A stretch of DNA of 64,000 nucleotides from positions 288,456-352,455 of the forward strand of contig CAUYUJ010004703.1 of the NCBI GenBank assembly GCA_963575745.1, given 5' to 3'. The stretch is from Prorocentrum cordatum. Lineage: Eukaryota > Sar > Dinophyceae > Prorocentrales > Prorocentraceae. The notes under the pieces were generated by a model. The model made no database searches. It saw only the letters and a list, made by a program, of their open reading frames with translations, and was not told the DNA's origin. The position numbers and the translations under genes are program-made. Shown here one piece after another: positions 42,552 to 53,296 of the stretch (position 1 is the first letter of the stretch; each line of letters begins with the position of its first letter).

Positions 42552-43590
42552 AACATGATGGACCCACGAACCCGGAAAGGGATATAGACATGTGGAGCAT
42601 GGACAGGTTTTCATGATACCCAACTGGGCAACACCTCACGAAACATCCCACGAGACACCTCACGAAACAGCCCACGAGACACCTCACGAAACATTCCACG
42701 AGACACCTCACGAAACATTTCACGAGACACCCCGCGAAACATTCCACGAGACACCCCACGAAACATTCCACGACGACGGCAAACCACTCAACCAAGGCGG
42801 TGTGGTCGTGCTGGGGAGTGTCGTGGTGGGTGTGGTCGTGCTGGGGTGGTCGTGCTGGGGGGTGGTCGTGCTGGGGGGGTGGGTGCTGGCTGGGTGGTCG
42901 TGCTGGGGCGTGGTCGTGCACGTGGTCATGGGGTGGTCGTGCTGTGGTAAGGTCGTGCTGGGGTGTGGTCGTGCTGGGGTGTGGTCGTGCTGGGTTGGGG
43001 TCGTGCTGGGGTGGGGTCGTGCTGTGGTCCTGGGGTGTGTCGTGCTGGGGTGTGGTCGTGCTAGGGTGGGGTCGTGCTGGGGTGGGGTCGTGCTGGGGTG
43101 TGGTCGTGCTGGGGAGTGGTCGTGCTGGGGTGTGGTCGTGCTGGGGGCGTGGTCGTGCTGGGGCGTGGTCGTGCTGGGGGTCTGGTCGTGCTGGGGTGGG
43201 TGCGTGGGTCGTGCTGGGGTGTGGTCGTGCTGGGTAGGGTCGTGCTTGGGTGTGGTCGTGCGTCTTGCTGGGGTAGGGTCGTGCTGTCGGGTCGTGCTGG
43301 GGTGTGGTCGTGCTGGGGTGTGGTCGTGCTGGGGCGTGGTCGTGCTGGGGTGTGGTCGTGCTGTGGGCTGGGGGTGTGGTCGTGCTGAGGTGTCCCGCAC
43401 CCTGTGATTTATCGATCGGGATTTCAAAAACAAGCGTTTCGCCTGAGACATCCTCAAATTTTAATCCGCCGGCCTCCTTCGACCTCGATATTCATCAGGG
43501 AAAGAATCCGCCGGCCTCCTTCAAGTTGGGCACGGGGGGATATGTTTACATACGAAAAGAGAACCCTGGGCCTATGCCTTTTCCGGGAAC
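42552..43590 (+). mobile_element. C element (copy 8)
   Basis: The left end is at 42552; the right end has GGGC, CTAT loop, GCCTTTTCCGGG, one of two decayed stems. The 16-bp array (42800-43395) has many indels. The right part is the short subtype of copy 3 (TTTCGCCTGAGACATCCTC variant, AATCCGCCGGCC). Confidence 0.85.
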
Positions 43591-43678
43591 AAAAAAACGG
43601 CGGTCGTATTGACGGACTGGTGTCCCACCAACACAAGGCATTGTTTTTCCCGCGGCGCCAGCCAGCAACGCTCTCATG

Positions 43679-43711
43679 AACATGATCGACCCACGAACCC
43701 GGAAAGGAATA
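43679..43711 (+). mobile_element. Solo B left end directly before a C left end
   Basis: AACATGATCGACCCACGAAC followed by CCGGAAAGGAATAT is a B-type left terminus. It is replaced after 33 bp by AAACATGATGGACCCACG, the left end of C copy 9. Confidence 0.8.
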
Positions 43712-45547
43712 TAAACATGATGGACCCACGAACCCGGAAAGGGATATAGACATGTGGAGCATGGGCACGTTTTCACGATACCCAACGGGGCAACACCTCA
43801 CGAAACATCCCACGAGACACCTCACGAAACATCCCACGAGACACCTCACGAAACATTCCGCGAGACACCTCACGAAACATTCCAGGAGACACCCCGCGAA
43901 ACATTCCACGAGACACCCACGAAACATTCCACGACGACAGGCAACCACTCAACCAAGGCGGTGTGGTCGTGCTGGGGAGTGGTCGTGCTGGGGTGTGGTC
44001 GTGCTGGGGGGTAGGTGGTTGCTGGGGGCGTGTCGTCGCTGGGGGGGTGTCTTGTGGGGGGGTGGTTGGCTGGGAGTGGTCGTGATGGGGGCTGTGGTCG
44101 TGCTGGGTCGTGCGTCGTGCTGGGGCGTGGTCGTGCTGGGGTGCGGCGTGACTTGGGGTGGCGTGGCTGGGGGGTTGTCTGCTGGGGTGTGGTCTTTCTA
44201 GGGGGGGTCGTGCTGGGGTGGGGTCGTGGCTGGGGTTGGCGGTCGTGTGGGGTTGGCGGTCGTGCTGGGGTGGGTCGGATCCTGAGGTGTGTCGTGCTGG
44301 GGTGGGTCGTGCTGGGGTTGGTGCGTGCTTGGGTGTGGCGTGCTGGGGTGTGGTCGTGCTGGGTGTGGTCTTGCTGGGGTGGGTCGTGCTGGGCGTGGGT
44401 CGTGCTGGGTGTGGTTCGTGCTGGGGTGTGGTCGTGCTTGGGCGTGGTCGTGCTGGGGTGGGGTCGTGCTGGGGTGGGGTCGTGCTGGGGTGTGGTCGTG
44501 CTGGGGTGGTCCGCGCCCTGTGATTTATCGATCGGGTCGTGTTGGGGTGTGGTCGTGCTGGTGCTGGGGTGTGGTCGTGCTGGGGTGTGGTCGTGCTGGG
44601 GTGTGGTCGTGCTGGGGTGTGGTCGTGCTGGCTTTGGTCGTGCTGGGGTGTGGTCGTGATGGCGGGTAGTGCGGGGTTGTGGTCGTTTGCTGGGGGTGGT
44701 CGTGATGAGGGGTGGTCGTGCTGGGGGGGTGGTCGTGCTGGGGTATGGTCGTGCTGGGAGTGTCGTGCTGGTCGTGTGGGGTGTGGTCGTGCTGGGGGGT
44801 GGTCTGTCGATGCACGGTGGTCAGGTTGCTGGGGTGGAGGGGGGGGGGTGATCGTGCGGGGGGTGGTGTGCATGGGGAGTGGCGTTGTGGGGCGTGGTAG
44901 TGCTTGGGGCGTGGTCGTGCTGGGGTGTGGTCGTGCTGTGGTGAGGTCGTGCTGGGGTGTGGTCGTGCTGGGGTGTGGTCTTGCTGGGGTAGGGTCGTGC
45001 TGGGGTCGGGTCGTGCTGGGGTGTGGTCGTTCTGGGGTATGGTCGTGCTGGGGTGGGGTCGTGCTGGGGTGGGGTCGTGCTGGGGTCTGGTCGTGCTGGG
45101 GTGTGGTCGTGCTGGGGTATGGTCGTGCTAGGGTGGGGTCGTGCATTTCGCTCGAGACATCCTGCAAAAATTCCAGGAAATCGTACAAAAACAAAGGAAT
45201 TAGTCGAGACATCATCGAAATTCCTTCGCGCGGGGCGCTTTTCCGCGTCGCGGTCGGCTCTGCAAAACAAGCGTTTCGCTCGAGACTTCCTCGGCAAACT
45301 CTGCGGAGCAAGCGTTTCGCTCGAGACATCCTCAACACACGAAAAAGTGGCCCGCACCCTGTGATTTATCGATCGGGATTTCAAAAACAAGCGTTTCGCT
45401 CGAGACATCCTCAAATTTTAATTCGCCGGCCTCCTTCGACCTCGTTATTTATCAGGGAAAAAATTCGCCGGCCTCCCTCAAGCAGGCACCGGGGGACAGG
45501 TTTACCTACTAAAAGAGAACCCTGGGCCTATGCCCTTTCCGGGGAAA
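43712..45547 (+). mobile_element. C element (copy 9)
   Basis: The left end is at 43712 and the right end (loop CTAT) at about 45543. The 16-bp array (43965-45145) is heavily scrambled between 44010 and 44900 and regular afterwards. It has an internal CGCCCTGTGATTTATCGATC. The right part is standard. Confidence 0.85.
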
Positions 45548-45902
45548 ACAAACGAATTAGTCGAGACATCATCGAAATTCCTTCGCGCGGGGCGCTTTTC
45601 CGCGTCGCGGTCGGCTCTGCAAAACAAGCGTTTCGCTCGAGACATCCTCGGCAAACTCTGCGTAGCAAGCGTTTCGCTCGAGACATCCTCAACGCACGAA
45701 AAAGTGGCCCGCACCCTGTGATTTATCGATCGGGATTTCAAAAACAAGCGTTTCGCTCGAGACATCCTCAAATTTTAATTCGCTGGCCTCCTTCGACCTC
45801 GTTATTTATCAGGGAAAAAATTCGCCGGCCTCCCTCAAGTTGGCACCGGGGGACAGGTTTACCTACTAAAAGAGAACCCTGGGCCGATGCCCTTTCCGGG
45901 AA
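45548..45902 (+). repeat. Tandem duplicate of C right part (second instance)
   Basis: Same duplication and same junction (GGGGAAAACAAACG) as 32885-33242, with loop CGAT. The repeated occurrence means the duplicated form was itself copied. Confidence 0.85.
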
Positions 45903-47134
45903 AATGTAACGCATGGCAACGTTTTCAAAGACACCTGATTGGGTGACGGGCAAATGCAATGCTGCTCGTGTCGATCTTGATGTAACGTGCCGAGGACTGT
46001 GCTGTGCTGCACCGTGCTGAATTGCGATGTGCCATGCCGCGGTTGTGCTCTATAGCGTCGTGGATCGAGTCTTCCTTTGCAGCCGAGTCCTGACCGAACT
46101 GGTATGGATCTTAAGCTCGAGCTGCCTGAACACATAGTAGCTGCCCCAGAGCTAATTGACAGGGGGACATGCCAGGAGGACGCGCCGCGAAGCGTCCCAA
46201 GGGACGCGCCAGGCGACGTGCCAGGGGACGTGCCATGGGGTCGCACCGTAGGACGTGCCAAGGGGACGCGCTACGGAACGTGCCAATGGATGTGCCACGG
46301 AATGTGCCAGGGGACGCGCCACGCGACGTGCCAGGGGGACTCGCAAAGGGACGCCCCACGGAACGTGACAAGGAACGTGCCAGGTTGCAATGCTGACTGG
46401 ATCGATCTTGATGTACCGTGCCGAAGTCTGTGCTGTGCTGCACCGTGCTGAATTGCGATGTGCCATGCCGCGGTTGTGCTCTATAGCGTCGTGGATCGAA
46501 TCCTCCTTTGCATCCGAGTCCTGACCGAACTGATCTGTATCTTAAGCCCGAGCTGCCTGAACACATAGTAGCTGCCCCAGAGCTAATTGACAGGGGGACA
46601 TGCCAGGAGGACGCGCCGCGGAACGTCTCAAGGGACGCGCCAGGCGACATGCCAGGGGACGTGCCATGGGGACGCACCGAGGGACGTGCCAAGGGGACGC
46701 GCTACGGAACGTGCTGGGGACAAGCGTTTCGCTCGAGACATCCTATCAAAATCCGCATTCTAGACATCCGCCTGAGCGACCTGGACACGTGAAAACAAAC
46801 GGTTCGCTCAACACATCCTCAACACATTCTCATGCTAGAGATCCGCCTGGGCGAACCAGACACGTGAAAACAAGTAATTCGCTCGAGACATCCTCAACAC
46901 ATCTTCATGTGAGACGTCCGCCTGGGTGACCTGGGCACGTGAAAACAAGCGTTTCGCTCGAGACGTTTTCAACACCTCCTCATTCTAGACATCCGCCTTA
47001 GCGACCTGTACACGTGAAAGCAAACGTCTCGCTCGAGACATCCTCAACACATCTTCATGTTAGACATCCGCCTGGGCGACCTGGACACGTGAAAACAAGC
47101 TTATCTCTCGAGACATTCTCAACACATCCTCATG
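45903..47134 (+). mobile_element. B element lacking both termini, fused to C right end
   Basis: Starts AATGTAACGCATGGCAACGT immediately after CCGGGAA, so the roughly 36-bp B left end is missing. Two rounds of the roughly 210-bp block with 11-bp arrays (45960-46385, 46390-46720) are followed by six roughly 72-bp units (46715-47134) with CATGCTAGACATCCGCCTG and TTTCGCTCGAGACATCCTC. No right end. Confidence 0.8.
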
Positions 47135-47270
47135 ATTTGCCACATTTCTGGAATTCCGCGCCACCCCTCACGCAGATCGGCGGGGTCAGGGTCCAAAAAC
47201 ACAAGGGATTTGACAAATTTCTGGTATTCCGTGCCACACCTCACGCAGATCGGCGGGGTCAGGGTCAAAA
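47135..47270. repeat. Tandem duplication of about 68-75 bp
   Basis: GATTTGCCACATTTCTGGAA to GGCGGGGTCAGGGTC occurs twice, the second as GATTTGACAAATTTCTGGTA to the same end, directly before the next C left end. Confidence 0.8.
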
Positions 47271-47271
47271 A

Positions 47272-48890
47272 AACATGATGGACCCACGAACCCGGAAAGG
47301 GATATAGACATGCGCAGCATGGTCACGTTTTCACGATACCCAACTGGGCGACATCTCACAAAACATCCCACGAGACACCCCGCGAAACATCCACGAGACA
47401 CCTCGCGAAACATTCCACGAGACACCTCGCGAAACGTTCCACGAGACACCCCGCGAAACATTCCACGAGACACCCCACGAAACATTCCACGAGACACCCC
47501 ACGAAACATTCCACGAGACACCAACACGAAACTTCCACGGGGGTGCGACTGGGTGTGGTCGTGTTGGTGTGGTGGTCGTGCTGGGGCCACGTGGTCGTGC
47601 TGGGGGGGTGGTTGTGCTGCGCGGGGTGGTAGGGAGGGGGGGTGGTCGTGCTGGGAGGGGGTCGTGCTGGGGAGTGGTCGTGCTGGGGCGTGGTCGTGCT
47701 GGGGCGTGATCGTGCTGGGGAGTGGTCGTGCTGTGGTGAGGTCGTGCTGGGGTGTGGTCGTGCTGGGGTGTGGTCTTGCTGGGGTGGGGCCGTCCTGGGG
47801 TGGGGTCGTGCTGGGGTGGGGTCCTGCTGGGGTGTGGTCGTGCTGGGGTGTGGTCGATGCTGGGGTGGGGGTAGTGCTTGGGTGGGGTCGTGCTGGCGGG
47901 TTGTGGTCGTTCTGGGGTGTGATCGTGATGGCCGCCTCTTTTTCCCCCATTGTGCTACCAGTGCTCAGGGTGGGGTCGTGCTGGGGTGGGGTCGTGCGGG
48001 GTCCCGTGGTAGTGTGGGGTGTGTCGGGCGTGCTGGGGTGTGTCGAGCTGGGGGGTGGTCGTGCTGGGGGGTGGTCGTGCGGGGGGGTGGTCGTGGATGG
48101 GAGGTGTGATGGTGTGATGGGGATTGTGGTCGTGCTGGGGGCGTGGTCGTGCTGGGCTGATCGTGCTGGGGTTGTGGTCGTGCTGTGGTGAGTTCGTGCC
48201 ATGGGGTTTGTGGTCGTGCTGGGGTGGTGGTCTTGCTGGGGTGGGGCCCGTGTGGGGTGGGTCGTGCTGGGGTGGGGTCCTGCTGGGGTGTGGTCGTGCT
48301 TGGGTGTGGTTTCGACTGCTGGGGTGGGGTCGTGCTTGGGTTGGGTCGTGCTGGGGTGTGGTCGTTCTGGGGTGTGGTCGTGCTGGGGTGTGGTCGTGCT
48401 AGGGTGGGGTCGTTCTTGGGTGGGGTCGTGCTGGGGTGTGGTCGTTCTGGGGTGTGGTCGTGCTGGGGTGTGGTCGTGCTGGGGCGTGGTCGTGCTGGGG
48501 TGGGGTCGTGCTGGGGTGGGGTCGTGCTGGGGTGCTGAGACATCCTTTGAAGTCTGGCCCCCCACGAGGCCACCGCTCGAGACATCCTCCAATTTTGCAA
48601 AACCAGCGTTTCGCTCGAGACATCCTCAACAAATTTTGAAAAACAAGCGTTTCGCTCGAGACATCCTCAAATTTTATTTAATCCGCCGGCCTCAAAAACA
48701 AGCGTTCTCGATCGAGGGACATCCTCAAATTTTAATTCTCGGGCTCGTTATTTATCAGGGAAAAATTCGCCGGCCTCCTTCGGCCTCGTTATTTATCAGG
48801 GAAAAAATTCGCCGGCCTCCTTCAAGCAGGCACCGGGGGACTAGGTTTACCTACTAAAAGAGAACCCTGGGCCGGAGCCCTTTCCGGGAA
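47272..48890 (+). mobile_element. C element (copy 10)
   Basis: The left end is at 47272 and the right end (loop CGGA) at about 48888. The 24-bp array has eight units; the 16-bp array (47555-48538) is interrupted by unique insertions such as GATGGCCGCCTCTTTTTCCC near 47930. The right part is the subtype of copy 5. Confidence 0.85.
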
Positions 48891-49215
48891 CAAAAGGGAT
48901 TTCTGCTATTTCCGAACTTATGCAACTTCAAGAATCCAAAACTCCGTTCCCAGCGCCGTTCCGGAGGCCGCGGTCCCTCGTTATTTATCGAGCGAACGCG
49001 TTCACCTTGTTTTTTATCGTTTGAAGTCGATGTCGGAAAAAAGTGGACTTCACCTGTGAAATATCGAGGTTTCCTTAAAGGCAGTAAAATTCCAAGAGCA
49101 CGATCTGCGTGAGGGGTGGCGAAAAATGGCCTTCGTCCTCACAATTGAAATCCGCCGGCCCGGGGGAAGACCAACTAAAAGAGAACCCTGGGCCCAGGCC
49201 CTTTCCGGGAAAAAG
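48891..49215 (+). repeat. Old, diverged B/C right-end segment
   Basis: Contains CTCGTTATTTATCGAGCGAA, GAAATCCGCCGGCCCGGG and the terminus ACTAAAAGAGAACCCTGGGC, loop CCAG, GCCCTTTCCGGGAA. The upstream parts are too diverged to align by eye. Confidence 0.7.
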
Positions 49216-49286
49216 CTTGGTTCAAACACTTGGCTTTCAAAAGCCTTATCCAGATCAGGACGCGGTTGCACGCCCACCGGGAAGAT

Positions 49287-49690
49287 GCTCATAAATTTTC
49301 TCGCGCGTAGGATGGCCCACAATGGGATGCCCTCTTTAAAAAAAAAAACGCCCAAACGCGATCCAGCCCGCCAAATAAAAGAAGGCAACTAATCCCATGT
49401 CGCCGCGGGCGCCGACTAGGCGCCAGCAGGAGTTCCGCCGGTAGCGCTAGTACAAGCAAAGGCGAGCAAAGTCCCGGAACAAAACGAAGCAATTCCTACA
49501 GAAATCACAAAATGGGGAGATACTCACATATCCTCCCGCGCGCAGGGTATCCCACAGTGGGTTGAAAATTCCGGTGGAGCACCCGAAACATTATCCAGCC
49601 CACCCAACACTAGAGGGAAATTGGCCCCACGTCGCCGCGCGCGCCGACCAGGGGCCAGCGGGAGCTTTGCCCCGGGACTCTGCAACCGTC
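49287..49690 (-). repeat. Tandem duplication (about 237 bp) of an exon-like segment
   Basis: 49287-49450 and 49524-49690 share CTCGCGCGTAGGATGGCCCA / CTCCCGCGCGCAGGGTATCC, then GATCCAGCCCGCC / TATCCAGCCCACC, then ATGTCGCCGCGGGCGCCGAC / ACGTCGCCGCGCGCGCCGAC. On minus both read a similar peptide (LLAPSRRPRRHGISCLLLFG and LPLAPGRRARRRGANFPLVL, then GGLD). The 49.5-kb copy ends in AT/GTGAGT, a good splice donor; the other has ATGAGC. Confidence 0.55.
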
Positions 49691-51910
49691 GAAGCCTTCT
49701 CGCCCCGACGCGCGAGCGCAGCCCCCCCCATCGCGACGCGACGCGCACGGGGGGCGCGGGCGCAGTCGCCCAAAGAGCTCAGCGCAGCAGGCCGCCGCGG
49801 CCGAATGAGGGGGGGGGGGAGGCAGCGGCGGCTGAAGGCGCCCGCCAGTGGCGGCGCCCACCAAAGGTTGCAAGTTAAAAACCACCGCCAGAAGACCTCG
49901 CGCTGGGCTATCGCCCTGAAACGCCGCTCGGGGCCCCGCGCGCCGCCGCCGCCAACTCCACCTCCGCCCGCGCGGCGTCGTTTACGACGTTGCTGGGCGA
50001 TGCCGCCGCTGCGGCGCCGGGCGCGCGCGCCGCGGCCCCTGTGGCCGCGCGCTCCTAGCCCTTGGCGGCCGCCCTCTCCTCGGCGACCGACTCGTAGAAC
50101 TCCTGGGAGGCCCGCGCCATCGCGTCGAGCGCGCGCCACTTCAGTCGAAGGCCGCCGCGTGGATCCTGAGGGGCTCGTCGTATACCGACGTCTTCGCGCT
50201 GCTAAGACCACTCGCGCGGTCGCCAGCTTCGGCCGAGACCCATCCAGCAGCGCCCTTCCTCCACGTTCGCATCCGAACGGATGGGCCCGGCGTTCCTGGT
50301 CCAGAACTTGATGGGCGACTCCAAACTTTATCCACTCGACAGTCGCTGGCCCTTCCATGTCGGCGCGAGCCTGGTCGCCCGCGGCAGGGGGCCCTCTGCT
50401 TCTCCTTCCATGCGACGCCGGCGAGCCAGGCATGCGCCGGCCCAGGGTAGCGGCTCTTCCCGCGCCAGGACCGTCGCCGCGCAGCCCAAGCGACCCGCCA
50501 ATTCGCACGCGTGGACGGCGCGGCATTCGACCGTCTCTTTAACCATGGATGCCACCGAGCCGTCCTCGCCTCTGAGTGGCCCACGGCGCACTGGGCGCAG
50601 TCGCGCCGGACCAGCCAGCCGCGTCTTGACCCACGAGGCCAAGAAACCGCAAGCGCCGAGTAAGACGACCATGAACAGCGTTGCCTGTCGCCCTCGTTCC
50701 CCGGCACCGGTCGCCTCCAGGTTGCCGGCGCAGATGAAATACCCCACTGCCCAGTCGCCCCCCAACCAGCAAAATATCGCCCGCGGCACGGCGCAGAATA
50801 GCATTGCCCACCAATGTGGCGCGCTGGACATACTGAAAGTCTCCAACTCCCAAATGCCCGACTCGCCCTCGTGGCTCTTGACAAGCTAGCTGGCGGCAGC
50901 TGGTGCTCTCCTGACGTCGGTAACCAATGAGAATGACCTCGCGCTGGTTCTACTGAAACACTCAGGAGGTCCTTTTGCTCCACGGGCTTGACATCCTCTG
51001 CCAAGTCCAGCATCGAATCAAATGGTGCACGGCGACCTCGGCCGCGCCGTCGTGGACGAGTCTATTCTTGCCGCTCGCAATCTCCATGACTGCCAAATTT
51101 TTGGGGGCATCTGGATTCGTCCACGAAGTGTTCCCAGAGCCGATCGCCGCGGTCTTCCACGCTGCTACAGCTGCCTGCTTCTGGGCGACTCAGTGGGCCG
51201 CGCCCCTGTCGAGACGCCGCTGGACCCCGAGCCCCTCGAAGAATTCCTCCTACCGGGGCGTCTCGCGCAGCGTGCCCTCTGCGAGCCCCGTCTCTAACCG
51301 CATCATCAGCTCCGCGTCTCGGTCCGCAGCTTCGCGCCGAAGCGCCGCTGGCACGCGGGGGCGGGCAGGCTGCCCCTCGGCGACGCAGCCCGCAGAAGTC
51401 GCCGGCGTGGCCGGAACGCTCCGGCGCCCCCGTCCAGCCTTCGCGGGCCCCACTGGCCGCCTCGAGACGCGTCGGCGCTGGCAGAGGCCCCCGCGCGTTC
51501 TGCGAAACAACAACCCGCCCAGCGCTTCGCGACCCCTCCAAATAGGTCTCGACCCAGTTCGGGAGCTTCCGATGGTCAGGGCCCCACCAGGCAAATCAGG
51601 GGAGGGCCGAATTCCAAGTCAACCAGTTCCTGCAGAAGGGTTCTCTCTTCGGGAGGAGCGTCGCGGGCTGGGGCGTAGGTGCCGGTCCGTCGGGGGCGGT
51701 GGGCGGTTTGTTCCGTGCACTGGACGTTAAGCGCGTAGCTGACGAGGCCGCGGCGTGGAATGCCAGCCAAGAGCGCGGCGCTGGCATGCAGTGGTGGCCC
51801 GGCGCCGGGGCTTCCCCAGAACAGGGCGCGCGTCGGGCAGGTATTCACCGTTGTCGCGGTCGATGGCGAGCCGTCGGCGGCGGCGTCGAGGCGCCAGCCG
51901 TGCCCGATGA
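49691..51910. other. Coding-like but unassigned
   Basis: GC-rich with long frames on both strands. The minus strand looks more protein-like: PHWWAMLFCAVPRAIFCWLG and a hydrophobic ATLFMVVLLGACGFLASWV near 50660-50850, HFVDESRCPQKFGSHGDCER near 51070-51130, and ELMMRLETGLAEGTLRETP near 51250-51310. These lie in different frames. They could be a decayed retroelement polyprotein or exons of an unknown gene. I assign no function. Confidence 0.3.
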
Positions 51911-52008
51911 CAGGCTAGGGCAGTAGACACTGCCATGAGATGATTTCCCGGCGAGCAGCTGGGCGACGGAGCAGACTGCACAGAGGTCAGACCAGATAGA
52001 GAGTTCCC
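51911..52008 (-). repeat. Split direct repeat B2 (3' terminal)
   Basis: CAGGCTAGGGCAGTAGACAC to AGAGTTCCC; 97 of 98 bases identical to 52287-52384. Confidence 0.9.
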
Positions 52009-52076
52009 AAGACAGGCTGATGAGCAGCAAGTTATAGACGGGCCAAAAGGGCCAGGGCGGCACGTGGGTGGGTGCA

Positions 52077-52163
52077 CTTTGAGCCCCATGCCAGCGGGGC
52101 AAGCACAGACGAATGCGGCGCTCTCTCTCCACCCGGCCCCGCTTCACGTTTCAAAACTGGACA
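52077..52163 (-). repeat. Split direct repeat A2 (internal)
   Basis: CTTTGAGCCCCATGCCAGCG to CGCTTCACGTTTCAAAACTG. Matches A1 at 58461-58556 apart from a 15-bp tandem duplication in A1 and a few substitutions. Confidence 0.85.
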
Positions 52164-52286
52164 GCCCGCCTCGAGGATCCCGAGCGCCAGAGCTGGACCA
52201 GAACAAAGATCTACCGAGCCTCTCACGCGGGGCCTGAGGACTGAAGGGGCTCTGTCTCTTTTTTTCTGTATGTGTCGAGCGCGAGC

Positions 52287-52384
52287 CAGGCTGGGGCAGT
52301 AGACACTGCCATGAGATGATTTCCCGGCGAGCAGCTGGGCGACGGAGCAGACTGCACAGAGGTCAGACCAGATAGAGAGTTCCC
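52287..52384 (-). repeat. Split direct repeat B1 (internal)
   Basis: CAGGCTGGGGCAGTAGACAC to AGAGTTCCC; the internal partner of B2. The near-identity of B1 and B2 points to a recent insertion or conversion. Confidence 0.9.
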
Positions 52385-52484
52385 GAACCCCTAAGGAAGC
52401 TCTGGCCGCCACTGACAGAATGGCAGAGGCGGCCGAAAATTAAAAAGGCACTTCGATGCCGAAGCGAGAAAGCACGGAGACACG

Positions 52485-53290
52485 CTACTTGCTGATCAGG
52501 CTAGCCATCGCTTGCTGCGGCGCCTTGAGCACCGCGCGCTTGATTACATTTGCGAGAGCATTGGCATGGGCAGCTGGATATGCAGCCGCGAGCGCAGTGT
52601 ACTTACATCCTGCAGGGCTCTGGCCGGACAGAATTACATGCTTGTTGGCAGTGCGTGAGCACAGCCCGCGTCTCCCCTGGCACACGCGACATAAATATTC
52701 AACAGGGCCAGCATGCCATGAAACGATTATCGTACGCTTTCGCCAAAGAGCACCATACTGGCACTGGTCTAGATCACAACTGCGTGCAGAGGGTAAATGA
52801 ACGAGCCGAGACAGAGAGTGGGCATACCACATCAAGGAGCTTGCTGGATTCTCCAGCATCACAGGAGTCCCTAGACGACTGCGCAGTCTGATGATGCGGC
52901 ACGTGAACGCAAAGGAAGCGCTGCCCTGCTGAAGGCGGGCTCTCTCGGAAGTGCTCAACTGATGGAGTCCCGTTGGGTGGTCGCGAGATCTCAGGGGCCT
53001 CCTGAGAGCCCGCGACCAGGTGGTGCAGGGCGCCCCTAGAAAAACAGCGGCGACTGCGTGGCTACAAAGCCATCCGACGATGACCTCCTCGAAAGTGGCG
53101 TCGAGGTGGTCCTCGAGAGGCCCACGCCTGATGTCGAGTCCCAGACCCGAGAGGCCGAGTCGGCGCACCGCGGCGGTGAAGTGGCCAGAACCGCTGAAAA
53201 GCTCTACCACAACGCGCCTGCGACAGAGCGATCCCCGCTGCACAGCCTCCTTGAAACGCCGCTTCAGGTGCTGACGGACGGCGTCGCCCG
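52485..53290 (-). CDS. Cytosine-C5-methyltransferase-like domain of the retroelement
   Basis: The minus frame reads VVVELFSGSGHFTAAVRRLG (motif I-like, FxGxG for SAM binding), VAAVFLGAPCTTWSRALRRP (motif IV-like PC with the candidate catalytic cysteine), PVMLENPASSLMWY (motif VI-like EN), then CQYGALWRKRTIIVSWHAGP, and ends at 52485. These are the hallmarks of m5C methyltransferase folds, though spacing is short and the target-recognition part is not recognisable. Capture of cytosine methyltransferases by retrotransposons is documented in dinoflagellates and algae. It lies 3' of the recombinase in another frame. Activity is uncertain; an N4/C5-like relative with another substrate is possible. 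Confidence 0.65.
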
Positions 53291-53296
53291 CAGCAC

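Noticed and set aside
43773-45338. 521-codon minus-strand frame rich in STTTPQHDHTPARPHP
   Set aside because: It is the reading of the 16-bp minisatellite of a C element; the same peptide appears in every C copy on minus and a different one in each plus frame. No start context, domain or codon constraint.
50281-50889. 202-codon plus frame upstream of the retroelement
   Set aside because: Ser/Arg/Pro/Ala-biased composition typical of the antisense of GC-rich coding DNA; the minus strand in the same place looks more protein-like.
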